From Candidatus Poseidoniaceae archaeon (GTDB lineage: Archaea; Thermoplasmatota; Poseidoniia; Poseidoniales; Poseidoniaceae), in contig CASIAI010000008.1 in assembly GCA_949372655.1 (NCBI GenBank), positions 62,001-126,000 on the forward strand: a stretch of DNA of 64,000 bases, written 5' to 3'. Shown here piece by piece: positions 11,164 through 19,726 of this stretch. Each line of letters opens with the position of its first letter. The stretch's first letter is position 1. A model generated the notes under the pieces. It was not told the origin of the DNA. It made no database searches and worked only from the letters and a program-made list of their open reading frames with translations. Made by a program: the position numbers and the translations under genes.

Positions 11164-11237
11164 CGGGCGCGGCAGGATTTGAACCCGCGATCTTCGGCTT
11201 AGGAGGCCGACGCATTATCCAGCTATGCTACACGCCC
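11164..11237 (-). tRNA. tRNA-Arg (CCT)
   Basis: Cloverleaf on minus strand: acceptor GGGCGTG/CGCGCCC, anticodon loop CTCCTAA, T loop GGTTCAAATCC. Confidence 0.93.
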
Positions 11238-11274
11238 AAACAGTCCAGCGCACATTCAGCAATGAGCATTACGA

Positions 11275-12426
11275 TTACTGACTAGAAATTTCGGCAACGT
11301 TCATCATGAATTTTTCTAATTCAATTCTTGGTTGCGAGGTTTTCTGAATTGCAACTTCGCATTTAGCTAAAGAGATTATCAGTTTTGATAAATCATTGTC
11401 CATTAGGTGGAGTCTTCCTTCAGTCAATAGTTTGTGAAGATGTTTAACTACATCCTCGGCTTCCAGGCTTTGAGCATCCATAATTTGGTCTAAAACACCC
11501 ATGGCCCCTTTCAATACTCGTGTATTTTTATTACCGATTTTTTCCCATTTCCAATCATGTACGCGCCCACGCATCGCTTCTTCGAGCATAAGTTGAATTT
11601 CCCTGTGTGCTGAAGAAGCTATCACTTCCTGAAGGTTTTTCCGTGTTTGAAGCATATTTCTATGTGTTAAAACTTCGAGAAGGAAAATTGCTTTACGAAC
11701 ATTACCATCAGAGACGTGCGCAATATCCCCTAACACTCCTTTGGCTGGGGTCAGTTCTTCCTCTTTCGATATATTTTCTAAAATAACCTCTATGTCTTGC
11801 CTTTTAGCTTTCGGAATTCGGATATGCTGAGTTCTACTTCTGAGCGCTTCTATTAGCCGAGAGGGGGTTGTTGTTGTGAAAATAAAACGGGCACTATTGC
11901 TACTTTTCTCCATCATCCTTCGAAGATAAGATTGGCGTATATTACCCAAGGAATCTGCATCCTCGATAACTATGATTCTTGAAATCGGTATACTTTGTGA
12001 ATCTTTACTAGATTCAAAACCGGCAGGTGGGCCTTTGTCTCCTTTGATGTTCGTCAATGATGAGTCATAAGCATCTAAACTAGTTCTTCCTGCTAAAGTA
12101 TCGTTTGAATTGCTCCCTTCTGGTCGTAAAAAGGTTTCAAATTTAGCCATTGCACCACTAGTTCTTGCTAAGTCTTTAGCATTTAGAACATGAGTTGTGG
12201 ATTCATGGGCAGGGCCTAAGACTTGTCTTGCGATTAATCTCCAGATAGCAGTTTTGCCAGAACCCGAGGGGCCTGAAATCAATAGGTGTGGTGGATTTGA
12301 TTGTAATGAGGCTTTTTCAATTGTCTCAATAATCTTATCTGGAACAAGTAAATCTCGGAAAAGCAAAGGTGCTTTTGACTCTAACCAAGATGGCATGATA
12401 TCAGTCATAAGGCGGAGGTCTTTCAA
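11275..12426 (-). CDS. AAA+ ATPase, replication factor C small subunit-like clamp loader
   Basis: Walker A GPSGSGKTAIWR, Walker B-like IIVIEDAD, sensor FIFTTTTPSRLIEALRSRTQHIRI. Confidence 0.85.
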   Translation of the reverse strand: MKDLRLMTDIMPSWLESKAPLLFRDLLVPDKIIETIEKASLQSNPPHLLISGPSGSGKTAIWRLIARQVLGPAHESTTHVLNAKDLARTSGAMAKFETFLRPEGSNSNDTLAGRTSLDAYDSSLTNIKGDKGPPAGFESSKDSQSIPISRIIVIEDADSLGNIRQSYLRRMMEKSSNSARFIFTTTTPSRLIEALRSRTQHIRIPKAKRQDIEVILENISKEEELTPAKGVLGDIAHVSDGNVRKAIFLLEVLTHRNMLQTRKNLQEVIASSAHREIQLMLEEAMRGRVHDWKWEKIGNKNTRVLKGAMGVLDQIMDAQSLEAEDVVKHLHKLLTEGRLHLMDNDLSKLIISLAKCEVAIQKTSQPRIELEKFMMNVAEISSQ

Positions 12427-12444
12427 CTCTACGCGTAATTAATT

Positions 12445-12594
12445 TCACTCTGCGGGTAGACGCTTAGTGGTTTTTCTACGTAGCTTCATGAAAACACGTG
12501 ATCCGCAAGCCTTACAGCTTATTCCATTACGCTCTCGGTGGAATGATTCAATACTGCCACAAACTGCACACTTATAGTCAACTAACTCTACCAT
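12445..12594 (-). CDS. rpoP: DNA-directed RNA polymerase subunit P/Rpo12 (49 aa, below the ORF-track size limit)
   Basis: Manual translation MVELVDYKCAVCGSIESFHRERNGISCKACGSRVFMKLRRKTTKRLPAE; YKCxxCG...CKxCGSRVxxK zinc-ribbon pattern of archaeal Rpo12. Confidence 0.85.
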   Translation of the reverse strand: MVELVDYKCAVCGSIESFHRERNGISCKACGSRVFMKLRRKTTKRLPAE

Positions 12595-12663
12595 TCAGTC
12601 CAACTCCAGTCAACCCGACAAAGCACCCTTTCTTAACCTGTCCTACGCGTATTGTTACTTTAC

Positions 12664-13311
12664 TCAGTACAATCCACCGACTAAACCTGGCATTAATCGT
12701 ACCTTTTGAGCACCCTGTAAGTCTGTTTTAGCCAAGTCGTTAGTTGCAACCATTCTGTTGTCAACAAAAATCCAAGTTCCTTCGCAATTAGTTGCGCGTT
12801 GTATTAATTCGGGCTTTGTCATCACAACTTCCGAGTGACCGGTTTCGTCAGCAATTTCAACAATGAAACTTACTTCGTCATCTTGATTTCCACCGACTAA
12901 TCCGGGCATAGCCCTCAAACGGCTACTTTGTTCAATCTCCATGGACTTTAACTCGGATGCTGATACCATCCTGTCATCGACAAAAAGCCATGTCCCTCCA
13001 GAATTGGCTGTTTCCACTAACTCACCTTTAGACATTTCAACTATGGAGTGACCGGTTTTATCTGCGACTTCAACTGTGTAGAGTTCTTCTTCCTCTGAAC
13101 TGCCACCAATAATACCTGGCATTATTCTAATTTTAGAATCTAGGCTAATCTCCATCTCTTCTATTTCTTTGGATTCCACTAGCCTATTATCGACAAAAAC
13201 CCATGAGCCTTTCGACTCATTAGCCTTTTCAACTATTTCTGGTGCGGTCATTTCAACAACTGAGTGCCCAGTTGAATCTGCTATCTCTACAATGTACTTC
13301 TTATCTGACAT
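12664..13311 (-). CDS. Tandem triple ubiquitin-like beta-grasp candidate protein, each repeat ending in GG
   Basis: Three ~71-aa repeats: (Y/F)xVE(I/V)AD.TGHS.V.M....(L/I)v..A....g.W.FVD.R.V.........(K/R)(I/L/V)R.MPG(I/L)(I/V)GG. Confidence 0.85.
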   Translation of the reverse strand: MSDKKYIVEIADSTGHSVVEMTAPEIVEKANESKGSWVFVDNRLVESKEIEEMEISLDSKIRIMPGIIGGSSEEEELYTVEVADKTGHSIVEMSKGELVETANSGGTWLFVDDRMVSASELKSMEIEQSSRLRAMPGLVGGNQDDEVSFIVEIADETGHSEVVMTKPELIQRATNCEGTWIFVDNRMVATNDLAKTDLQGAQKVRLMPGLVGGLY

Positions 13312-13395
13312 GATACTTCCTCGGAAGTACAGAAACTCTAGTGTATATAATAAAACGCGAACATCTACTAAAAGCAGACTAAGAGATACTTTTGG

Positions 13396-13467
13396 CGCCC
13401 ACTCCGGGAATTGAACCCGGGTCGCAGGAATGACAATCCTGCATGATAACCTCTACACCAAGCGGGC
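13396..13467 (-). tRNA. tRNA-Asp (GTC)
   Basis: Acceptor GCCCGCT/AGTGGGC, anticodon loop TTGTCAT, T arm CCGGGTTCAATTCCCGG. Confidence 0.93.
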
Positions 13468-13535
13468 CTTAGCAAGGTCACCGGAGCGCAACGGCTATTT
13501 AAGCCGCTCTATGTGGCCTAACCGGAGAGTTACTC

Positions 13536-15137
13536 ATGGCTGGAAAAAAAACATCTGCTGAAAAAGCACGTGAAGATGCTGAAAATGAGAAAGTAGATAA
13601 TATGCTTGATGGGGCTTTTGGTACACTGAGTGGCCTTGAAACCAATAAACACGAAGAAAGTCTGCCTGAAGAAGTTCAAAACCTTGAAGAAGATATTTAT
13701 TCAAATGAAAAAGATAACGAGCAAAATCTAGAGCCTGAAATATCTGAAGAACAAGAAATCATTGAAATATCTGAAAAAGAAGACTATGATGATGAAGCTG
13801 GAAACACCTCTAATAATGAAGAAATCCCCCTCAATACAGATACTCTTGCGATAGAAGAAGAGGATAAAACGCCTCCTGCTTTACCCCCTAACAATCCTAT
13901 GGCAGAAGGCTCGCCAAGTGGTCCACCATCCAAAGGCCCACCAAGTGGCCCACCATCCAAGGGTCCACCAAGTGGCCCACCATCCAAGGGTCCACCAAGT
14001 GGCCCACCATCCAAGGGTCCACCAAGTGGCCCACCATCCAAAGGCCCACCAAGTGGCCCGCCTACCGACTTACCATCTGAAAATATACAAGATGAGGTCG
14101 TTGTTGAAACTGTTGAAGAAGCATCTACTGCAATGGAAGATACCTCTGTAGAAAATGATGTCAACATGGAACAAGAAGTTGCCGAAGAAGCCATAGAGGC
14201 TGAACCTGCCGAAGAAGTCGCTGAAGAAGCACCATCTACTGAAATGAAAGATGATGATTCTAATCTTGTACAGGATGTTGTTGAAGAAAACTTGGATATG
14301 CCAGACGTAATGTCCAATGAGGAGGATTCAATTGAAGAAACCGTTGATATAATCGAAGAACAGCACATGATTTCCGAACTAGAGCATTCCGAAGTTTCTA
14401 TTGAATTAGAAACTGAAGCTGAAATCGCAAGACTTTCGGCAGAGGTTGAAAGATTGAGAAAGTCTATGGCTGGAGCGGCTGAAGTAATAGAGGATCTAGA
14501 AAATCCTCCTATGCCTCCAACTGTCATGGATAACTTGGTGATTGGAGCGCATATTGTAGGAGACATGGCAAGGTTGGCGAGACAATTAGACCGTGAACAA
14601 CTGATACGCGCCTCTATGGGAACTATCGCCATGCTTCATCCAGACCAATTAGAAATTATTGTTTCTACAAAGCATATGGCTCTGCTTCCAAGAATGGATG
14701 AGCGCGATATATGTGCCGCAAAACTAGGAGTCAATCCCCCTCGTGGAGCGCCTGCAGATTGGCGAGTTCTTGAAGTCGTTTTAGCATCTGTTAGCTTGAT
14801 TACTGGAGGACCCGCCGCAGTAATACACTCTCATGGACCTTTTACAACCGCTGCAAGTTGTGAGAAGGACCTAGTTTTGGTTCAACCAATAGATGAAATT
14901 GGAAAGAAACATATTGGCAAGATCATAATTGTTGACCCTGATGACGATAACCCTGAAGAATTCCTTAGACAAGTTGCTGAAGCACTACAACAAGGTGGAA
15001 TGCGATGTGTAGTTATTCGAGGCAAAGGGGCTTATGCCGTAGGCGCTGATTTAGATCAAGCGTGGGCAAATGCTGCAATGCTCGAGCACAGTATGAAGAT
15101 AGTTCTACTTGCAAGACAAGCAAACTTGAAGGTGTGA
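13536..15137 (+). CDS. Acidic low-complexity N-terminus and PSGPPSKGP repeats fused to a class II aldolase/adducin-like domain
   Basis: Very acidic first ~300 aa; C-terminus LGVNPPRGAPADWRVLEVVLASVSLITGGPAAVIHSHGPFTTAAS...HIGKIIIVDPDDDNPEEFLRQVAEALQQGGMRCVVIRGKGAYAVGADLDQAWANAAMLEH resembles class II aldolases. Confidence 0.8.
   Translation: MAGKKTSAEKAREDAENEKVDNMLDGAFGTLSGLETNKHEESLPEEVQNLEEDIYSNEKDNEQNLEPEISEEQEIIEISEKEDYDDEAGNTSNNEEIPLNTDTLAIEEEDKTPPALPPNNPMAEGSPSGPPSKGPPSGPPSKGPPSGPPSKGPPSGPPSKGPPSGPPSKGPPSGPPTDLPSENIQDEVVVETVEEASTAMEDTSVENDVNMEQEVAEEAIEAEPAEEVAEEAPSTEMKDDDSNLVQDVVEENLDMPDVMSNEEDSIEETVDIIEEQHMISELEHSEVSIELETEAEIARLSAEVERLRKSMAGAAEVIEDLENPPMPPTVMDNLVIGAHIVGDMARLARQLDREQLIRASMGTIAMLHPDQLEIIVSTKHMALLPRMDERDICAAKLGVNPPRGAPADWRVLEVVLASVSLITGGPAAVIHSHGPFTTAASCEKDLVLVQPIDEIGKKHIGKIIIVDPDDDNPEEFLRQVAEALQQGGMRCVVIRGKGAYAVGADLDQAWANAAMLEHSMKIVLLARQANLKV
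13917..14063 (+). repeat. 27-bp in-frame tandem repeat encoding SGPPSKGPP (5 full units plus partial)
   Basis: Repeated agtggyccaccatccaarggyccacc visible by eye. Confidence 0.95.
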
Positions 15138-15177
15138 GTAAACATTCTTTGATAAGTAGAATAGTGAAATTCACGAT

Positions 15178-15996
15178 ATGGCGAATAAACCAAAACTTGC
15201 TGTTTCAGCATGTCTTCTTGGACAAAAAGTAAGACATAATGGTGATGATGCTGAATTTAAAATGCTCTCAAGAAAATGGAGTGAACACCTAGAATTAATT
15301 CCATTGTGCCCCGAAGTTGGCATTGGAATGGGTGTGCCAAGGCCGATTATAAGATTGGAAAGAAAAGATGGTAAAATAAAGTTAGTTAATCCTAAAAATG
15401 GTGAAGACTTTACTGATAGAATGCTAGAATTTTCTGAAGTTCAGTCTGACCTTTTGGCTTCCTCAGGTGTATGCGGTTTTGTTTTCAAGAAAGACTCTCC
15501 AAGTTGTGGTGTTGAAAGAGTGAAGGTATACAGAGAAGATAATTCACATGCGGCCAGAGACGGAAGAGGCATGTTTACTACCGTATTTACTACTCTAAAT
15601 CCTCATATTCCAGTAATCGAAGAAAGTCGTATGAGTGATTCAAAGCAAGCTGAGCACTTTCTAGCATGTGTTCACTTTTTCCATGAATGGTTAATAACAG
15701 GGAAAGGTGGATGGAATGCTAGAAAAATTATCCAATTCCATAATGATAATAAATTATTCCTGTTAAGTAGGGCGTCTGCTTCAAAAAGAATGCTTGAAAG
15801 ATTAATTTTCGATTTATTTGACAAAAAAGTAAATCCTGAGTTTATAGCTCTTGAATATATGACTGAAGCCCAAAAAGCGCTTAATACACTAACTAGTAAA
15901 GGTCGTATTACTCACGCAGTGGAAAGAACCGTTGGTCAGTTCTCAGAAAAGTTAACTAAAGATCAGACGAAGAAAATTATAGATTTGCACCTCTAG
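15178..15996 (+). CDS. DUF523/DUF1722 (YbgA-like) protein
   Basis: SACLLGQKVRHNGD, PLCPEVGIGMGVPRPIIRL, KKDSPSCGVERVKVY typical of DUF523; C-terminal DUF1722-like region. Confidence 0.88.
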   Translation: MANKPKLAVSACLLGQKVRHNGDDAEFKMLSRKWSEHLELIPLCPEVGIGMGVPRPIIRLERKDGKIKLVNPKNGEDFTDRMLEFSEVQSDLLASSGVCGFVFKKDSPSCGVERVKVYREDNSHAARDGRGMFTTVFTTLNPHIPVIEESRMSDSKQAEHFLACVHFFHEWLITGKGGWNARKIIQFHNDNKLFLLSRASASKRMLERLIFDLFDKKVNPEFIALEYMTEAQKALNTLTSKGRITHAVERTVGQFSEKLTKDQTKKIIDLHL

Positions 15997-16210
15997 TATT
16001 AATCAAGTACTACTTAGGTAGATTTGGCATGGAAACGAGATTATATTCCGCTTTACAAACTCCGTACCCTCGAAATGGTTCTTATGGCTAAAGTGTGATC
16101 GCCTCCCTAAATATGTCTCTGAAAGCCGATTGCCTCACTATGCCGTCAAAAGGCTGACAGGGAACCTCTTCAATACGAATATTCATCAAGGCTAGTCAAA
16201 ACGCCTGAGT

Positions 16211-16747
16211 ATGTATCCATACCTGAGAGTATTGCGAATGGCTATAATGCAAGCTTTTCGTAGAAAACAAGAAGTGGATTGGAGAGCTGAATTTCATACT
16301 TTTTATCGACCGATGATAGGAGACATAGATGTCTATCCAGAAGTCAATAATGGACGGCATTTTGTAATGTTTGATATTGCTCGATATAAACTTGCATTCA
16401 CTATCGGCTTGGTACGCTATACAAGAAGACATAAACTGGCATTTGTGGTCGGTGGGTCTACGATTCGTTACCGAAAGCGAGTTCGCCCTTTCCGAAAGAC
16501 GTTGATTCGAACTAAACTGGTTGGAATGGATGAAAAGTTCTTCTATTTCCAACATACTGTTGAACAGAACAAAGTGGTATGCTCCTCCGCCTTAGTACGT
16601 GCTGGTTTACGTAGTAAAAGTGGCACTGCTCTACCGACTAAAGTTATGACTGACCTTGGGTTTGATGCTCAGCCATTTATGGAAGAATGGGCTAAACAAT
16701 GGGCAGATTGGGACGATAAGCGACCATGGCCTGAAACTCTAGAGTAA
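16211..16747 (+). CDS. Acyl-CoA thioesterase-like (hotdog fold) protein
   Basis: DIDVYPEVNNGRHFVMFDIARYKLAFTIGLV...RYRKRVRPF resembles THEM6/4HBT-type thioesterases; start may be internal at MAIMQAF. Confidence 0.65.
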   Translation: MYPYLRVLRMAIMQAFRRKQEVDWRAEFHTFYRPMIGDIDVYPEVNNGRHFVMFDIARYKLAFTIGLVRYTRRHKLAFVVGGSTIRYRKRVRPFRKTLIRTKLVGMDEKFFYFQHTVEQNKVVCSSALVRAGLRSKSGTALPTKVMTDLGFDAQPFMEEWAKQWADWDDKRPWPETLE

Positions 16748-16780
16748 GACTGTCGTGAAATATTAACATTTAAATCACCT

Positions 16781-17262
16781 TCACTCCTGAATAAGAATTA
16801 CTTTTTTACTATTAGATGACCCAATACTAATAGGTACGATGGAAGCAATTCCGAAGCAAGAGCCTATGGCAATCATGAATATACCGCCACAAGCAGACCC
16901 TGCCCCATAATCTCCCTCTGTTGAACAGCCTCTATCTTCATACCAATTATCAATCCATAATGACTCTTACATGTTGTTGAGGTATTATCGTAATCATCAG
17001 AGGTATTGCTAATGGAAAGAATTCCAAAAAGTATTATCAAAGCGGAGCCAAAGAATAAGCATATACCTAATTTCAAAGGTAAATTAGAGTTACTTTTAGG
17101 TATTAAGTCATCAGTAATCAAATCATTAAATGATTTATATTTAGGTTCATATTCCAATTCAAATTCAAATTCTTCATCACAATATGGACATTCGAATAAA
17201 CCAAAACTTCCGTCTTCCAATTCCACATCCTGAACACAATGAGGGCATTGGACTACGGGCAT
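16781..17262 (-). pseudogene. Zinc-ribbon membrane protein, apparently frameshifted (annotated ORF 16873-17262 plus continuation in another frame to 16781)
   Basis: N-term MPVVQCPHCVQDVELEDGSFGLFECPYCDEEFEFE plus TM. After ~16965 another minus frame reads ESLWIDNWYEDRGCSTEGDYGAGSACGGIFMIAIGSCFGIASIVPISIGSSNSKKVILIQE*, a credible TM tail. Confidence 0.6.
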
Positions 17263-17507
17263 AAATGAGTTATGTATGTCGATGACATAAAGATTAGGCC
17301 ATTTTAGATCTATGATTGGCTAAATGTTTTTTTTGCCCCCGTTGGTGACTTCTACAATGAATAAGCGCTTTTTCTATTTCTCTAATATTGAAAACCCGAC
17401 CATTTCATGAAATATTACCTTGACTCGACAAGGGGGGTTTTCAGTCCCCCATTACACTACTCACTTTCTATGTAAGAGCGTGATAAATAAATTTGATAAT
17501 TACCCAA

Positions 17508-17888
17508 TTATTCAATATAAACTTGTACTTTATCACTTAAAACACGGGTTTGATAGGTTTTGAGGTCTTTTTGCTTAGAAAGTTTACCCACTACTTTACC
17601 AAATGGGGGGAACAATGGGAAAGGAGCCCATTCGACTAAACTTCCATCATCAATTTGGTGTGTAGTCTGGTGAAGAGGGCATCTAATACAGCCATCTTTG
17701 ACTTTACCGCCTATAGCAAGAGGCCAACGCATGTGTCTACATAGTGCCTCGGTAGCAAAATAATCTCCTTCCATATTGATTAGTAAAACCAATTTTTTAC
17801 CAAATCTAATCATCTTCTTTTTACCCGGCTTTAATTTACTTACTTTCAAAGCATCATGCCAATTTTCTTCATTCTCAGTTTCGGACAT
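17508..17888 (-). CDS. Rieske [2Fe-2S] domain protein
   Basis: ALCRHMRWPLAIGGKVKDGCIRCPLHQTTH: CxH...CxxH motif. Confidence 0.9.
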   Translation of the reverse strand: MSETENEENWHDALKVSKLKPGKKKMIRFGKKLVLLINMEGDYFATEALCRHMRWPLAIGGKVKDGCIRCPLHQTTHQIDDGSLVEWAPFPLFPPFGKVVGKLSKQKDLKTYQTRVLSDKVQVYIE

Positions 17889-18606
17889 TTTTCATACCTC
17901 CATCAAGATGTATTATTTGACCTGTTAGATTATCAGGGGCTGTGGACAATAACCAGTACATGGTTTCTGCAATCTCTTCCGGTTGATTAATCCTCTTCAT
18001 AGGAATCATAGAAACTGCTGACTCGAGCATAGCTTCTGATCGAGTAATCGGTTCTGATAGTTTAGTATCGGTAAGCCCAGGTGCAACTGCATTGACTCGA
18101 ATATTTCTTTTGGCATAAGTTGCTGCTGCTGAGCGTACCATAGATTCAATTCCACCCTTTGCTGCTGCAATTGCTTCATGATTAACAAGTCCTAGGCTGG
18201 CAGCGACGCTTGAAGTAAAAACTACTCTTCCGCCTCCTGACTTCAATAATGCTTTACATGTCATGGATAATGCCATGAAGGCACTCACCAAATTAGTTTG
18301 AATCACCTCTTCAAATGCCTCGACTTTGACTGCATGGGGGGGCCTGATTAGTATCGAGCCAACAAGATGGGCCATTCCTGATATCTTCCCATCTCCTTGT
18401 TCAGCCGCTACTTCTATTGCTTTAGCTAAATCAGTGGGAGATAATGCATCGCCGTTGACAACTGCTACTCTACTAGAGATTCCTTCATTCAATGACTCTG
18501 GATTTCTAACAAGCATCGTGACTTTGAATTGATTTTCAATTAGTTTTTCTGCTAAAACTTGAGCGATGTCACTACCGCCACCAATAATCAAGATTGACTC
18601 TGCCAT
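17875..18606 (-). CDS. SDR family oxidoreductase
   Basis: GGGSDIAQVLAEKL, RVVFTSSVAA, IRVNAVAPGLTDT. Start set at MAESILIIGGG. Confidence 0.9.
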   Translation of the reverse strand: MAESILIIGGGSDIAQVLAEKLIENQFKVTMLVRNPESLNEGISSRVAVVNGDALSPTDLAKAIEVAAEQGDGKISGMAHLVGSILIRPPHAVKVEAFEEVIQTNLVSAFMALSMTCKALLKSGGGRVVFTSSVAASLGLVNHEAIAAAKGGIESMVRSAAATYAKRNIRVNAVAPGLTDTKLSEPITRSEAMLESAVSMIPMKRINQPEEIAETMYWLLSTAPDNLTGQIIHLDGGMKNVRN

Positions 18607-18644
18607 GATTATAATAATCACGAATGAGTTTTATATTGATGTTT

Positions 18645-19265
18645 TTAATTATCTCTGTTTTTTCTACAAATTTCGACAAAGTTTTCAAACATTTCCTTAC
18701 CAAATTCAGAATCGTTGACTTCGGGGTGGAACTGTAATCCAAAGCGGTCACCTTCCTCGTTTTCCATCCCTTGCACTTGACAAGAGGGGCTACTGGCGGT
18801 AATGAAGAATCCTTTCGGTACCACGTGTACTTCATCATTATGCGATTCCCAAACCGTTTGAGTTTGTTCTGTTCCTGCGAAAACTTGGCCTCCACCATTC
18901 TGCAATTCTATTTGCATTGCGCCAAACTCTGGAATTGGAGATTCTCTCGCATCTCCGCCGTAATGCCTAGCCATGAATTGGTGTCCAGCACATATACCCA
19001 AAATCGGTATTTCTAATTCCAGATAGGCTGCACAATTTCCTAGTTCACCCGTGAGTCCGACTCTTGCAGCTCCACCAGAAAGAATGATTCCATCTAATTC
19101 CCGTAATTCGCTAACTTGGGTTGTGTTTTCTATGATTTGTGTGTCGACTTTGAGATAACGCAGCATTCTCCATTCCCTGTGTGTCCATTGCCCACCATTG
19201 TCAACTACATCAATTACCAATGGTTTATCAGACAATCTCTCACCCCAATTATTCTGTTTTAGCAT
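18645..19265 (-). CDS. guaAA: GMP synthase glutamine amidotransferase subunit (GuaA subunit A)
   Basis: VIDVVDNGGQWTHREWRMLRYL, PILGICAGHQFMARHYGG, FGLQFHPEVNDSEFG: class I GATase Cys/His/Glu. Confidence 0.9.
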   Translation of the reverse strand: MLKQNNWGERLSDKPLVIDVVDNGGQWTHREWRMLRYLKVDTQIIENTTQVSELRELDGIILSGGAARVGLTGELGNCAAYLELEIPILGICAGHQFMARHYGGDARESPIPEFGAMQIELQNGGGQVFAGTEQTQTVWESHNDEVHVVPKGFFITASSPSCQVQGMENEEGDRFGLQFHPEVNDSEFGKEMFENFVEICRKNRDN

Positions 19266-19638
19266 TTAATCTAGCAAATCTAAAAGACTTAATACACAAA
19301 AATGTGTATACTGAACCAGTTAATAGCAACATTAGCATTGAGCCTGAAGCATAAGTAATTCCATCAGACATTACCATGAAGAATCTTGTACCACCTATTG
19401 CACAAAGTAAACCAAAGGTTACAGCAATATGCATCCATAATTTACGCTTTTCAGGAATTTTTTGTGCCATTAATCCTGAAATCAATATTGGAACACCTAG
19501 TAATGAAGGGAAATAAGAGGTTACTGAATTAGATTCTGAGACTAATGACACCACTATACCCCAGGCTATCAAAAAGGAACCAAATCCAATGGTTATTCTC
19601 GGCATTGACTGACCGGCTACAGAAAACTCTTCGCTCAT
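19249..19638 (-). CDS. Small membrane protein, hypothetical
   Basis: 129-aa ORF with about four hydrophobic segments, overlapping the downstream gene. Confidence 0.65.
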   Translation of the reverse strand: MSEEFSVAGQSMPRITIGFGSFLIAWGIVVSLVSESNSVTSYFPSLLGVPILISGLMAQKIPEKRKLWMHIAVTFGLLCAIGGTRFFMVMSDGITYASGSMLMLLLTGSVYTFLCIKSFRFARLNAKTE

Positions 19639-19726
19639 GTTGGTTGCTTTGGTTGGCCCTCTAAAGTTTCTTTGAAAGAGTTGGAGGGAATGAGTCTTTT
19701 ATTGAATATGGAGCATACGGCATATC

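Noticed and set aside
13917-14063. Possible CRISPR array
   Set aside because: Units are contiguous, codon-aligned and without unique spacers; it is a coding minisatellite.
13784-14632. 282-aa minus-strand ORF (Ser/Gly/Pro-rich)
   Set aside because: Antisense shadow of the acidic repeat-containing aldolase-like CDS at 13536-15137.
16000-16210. Possible noncoding RNA in the gap before the thioesterase-like gene
   Set aside because: No recognisable tRNA, RNase P, SRP or box C/D pattern could be supported by eye.
17432-17450. gggggg-ttttcagt-ccccc inverted repeat
   Set aside because: Short and without a clear T-tract or conserved context; not enough to call a terminator or RNA gene.
18006-18188. 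60-aa Gln-rich minus ORF
   Set aside because: Alternative frame inside the SDR gene.
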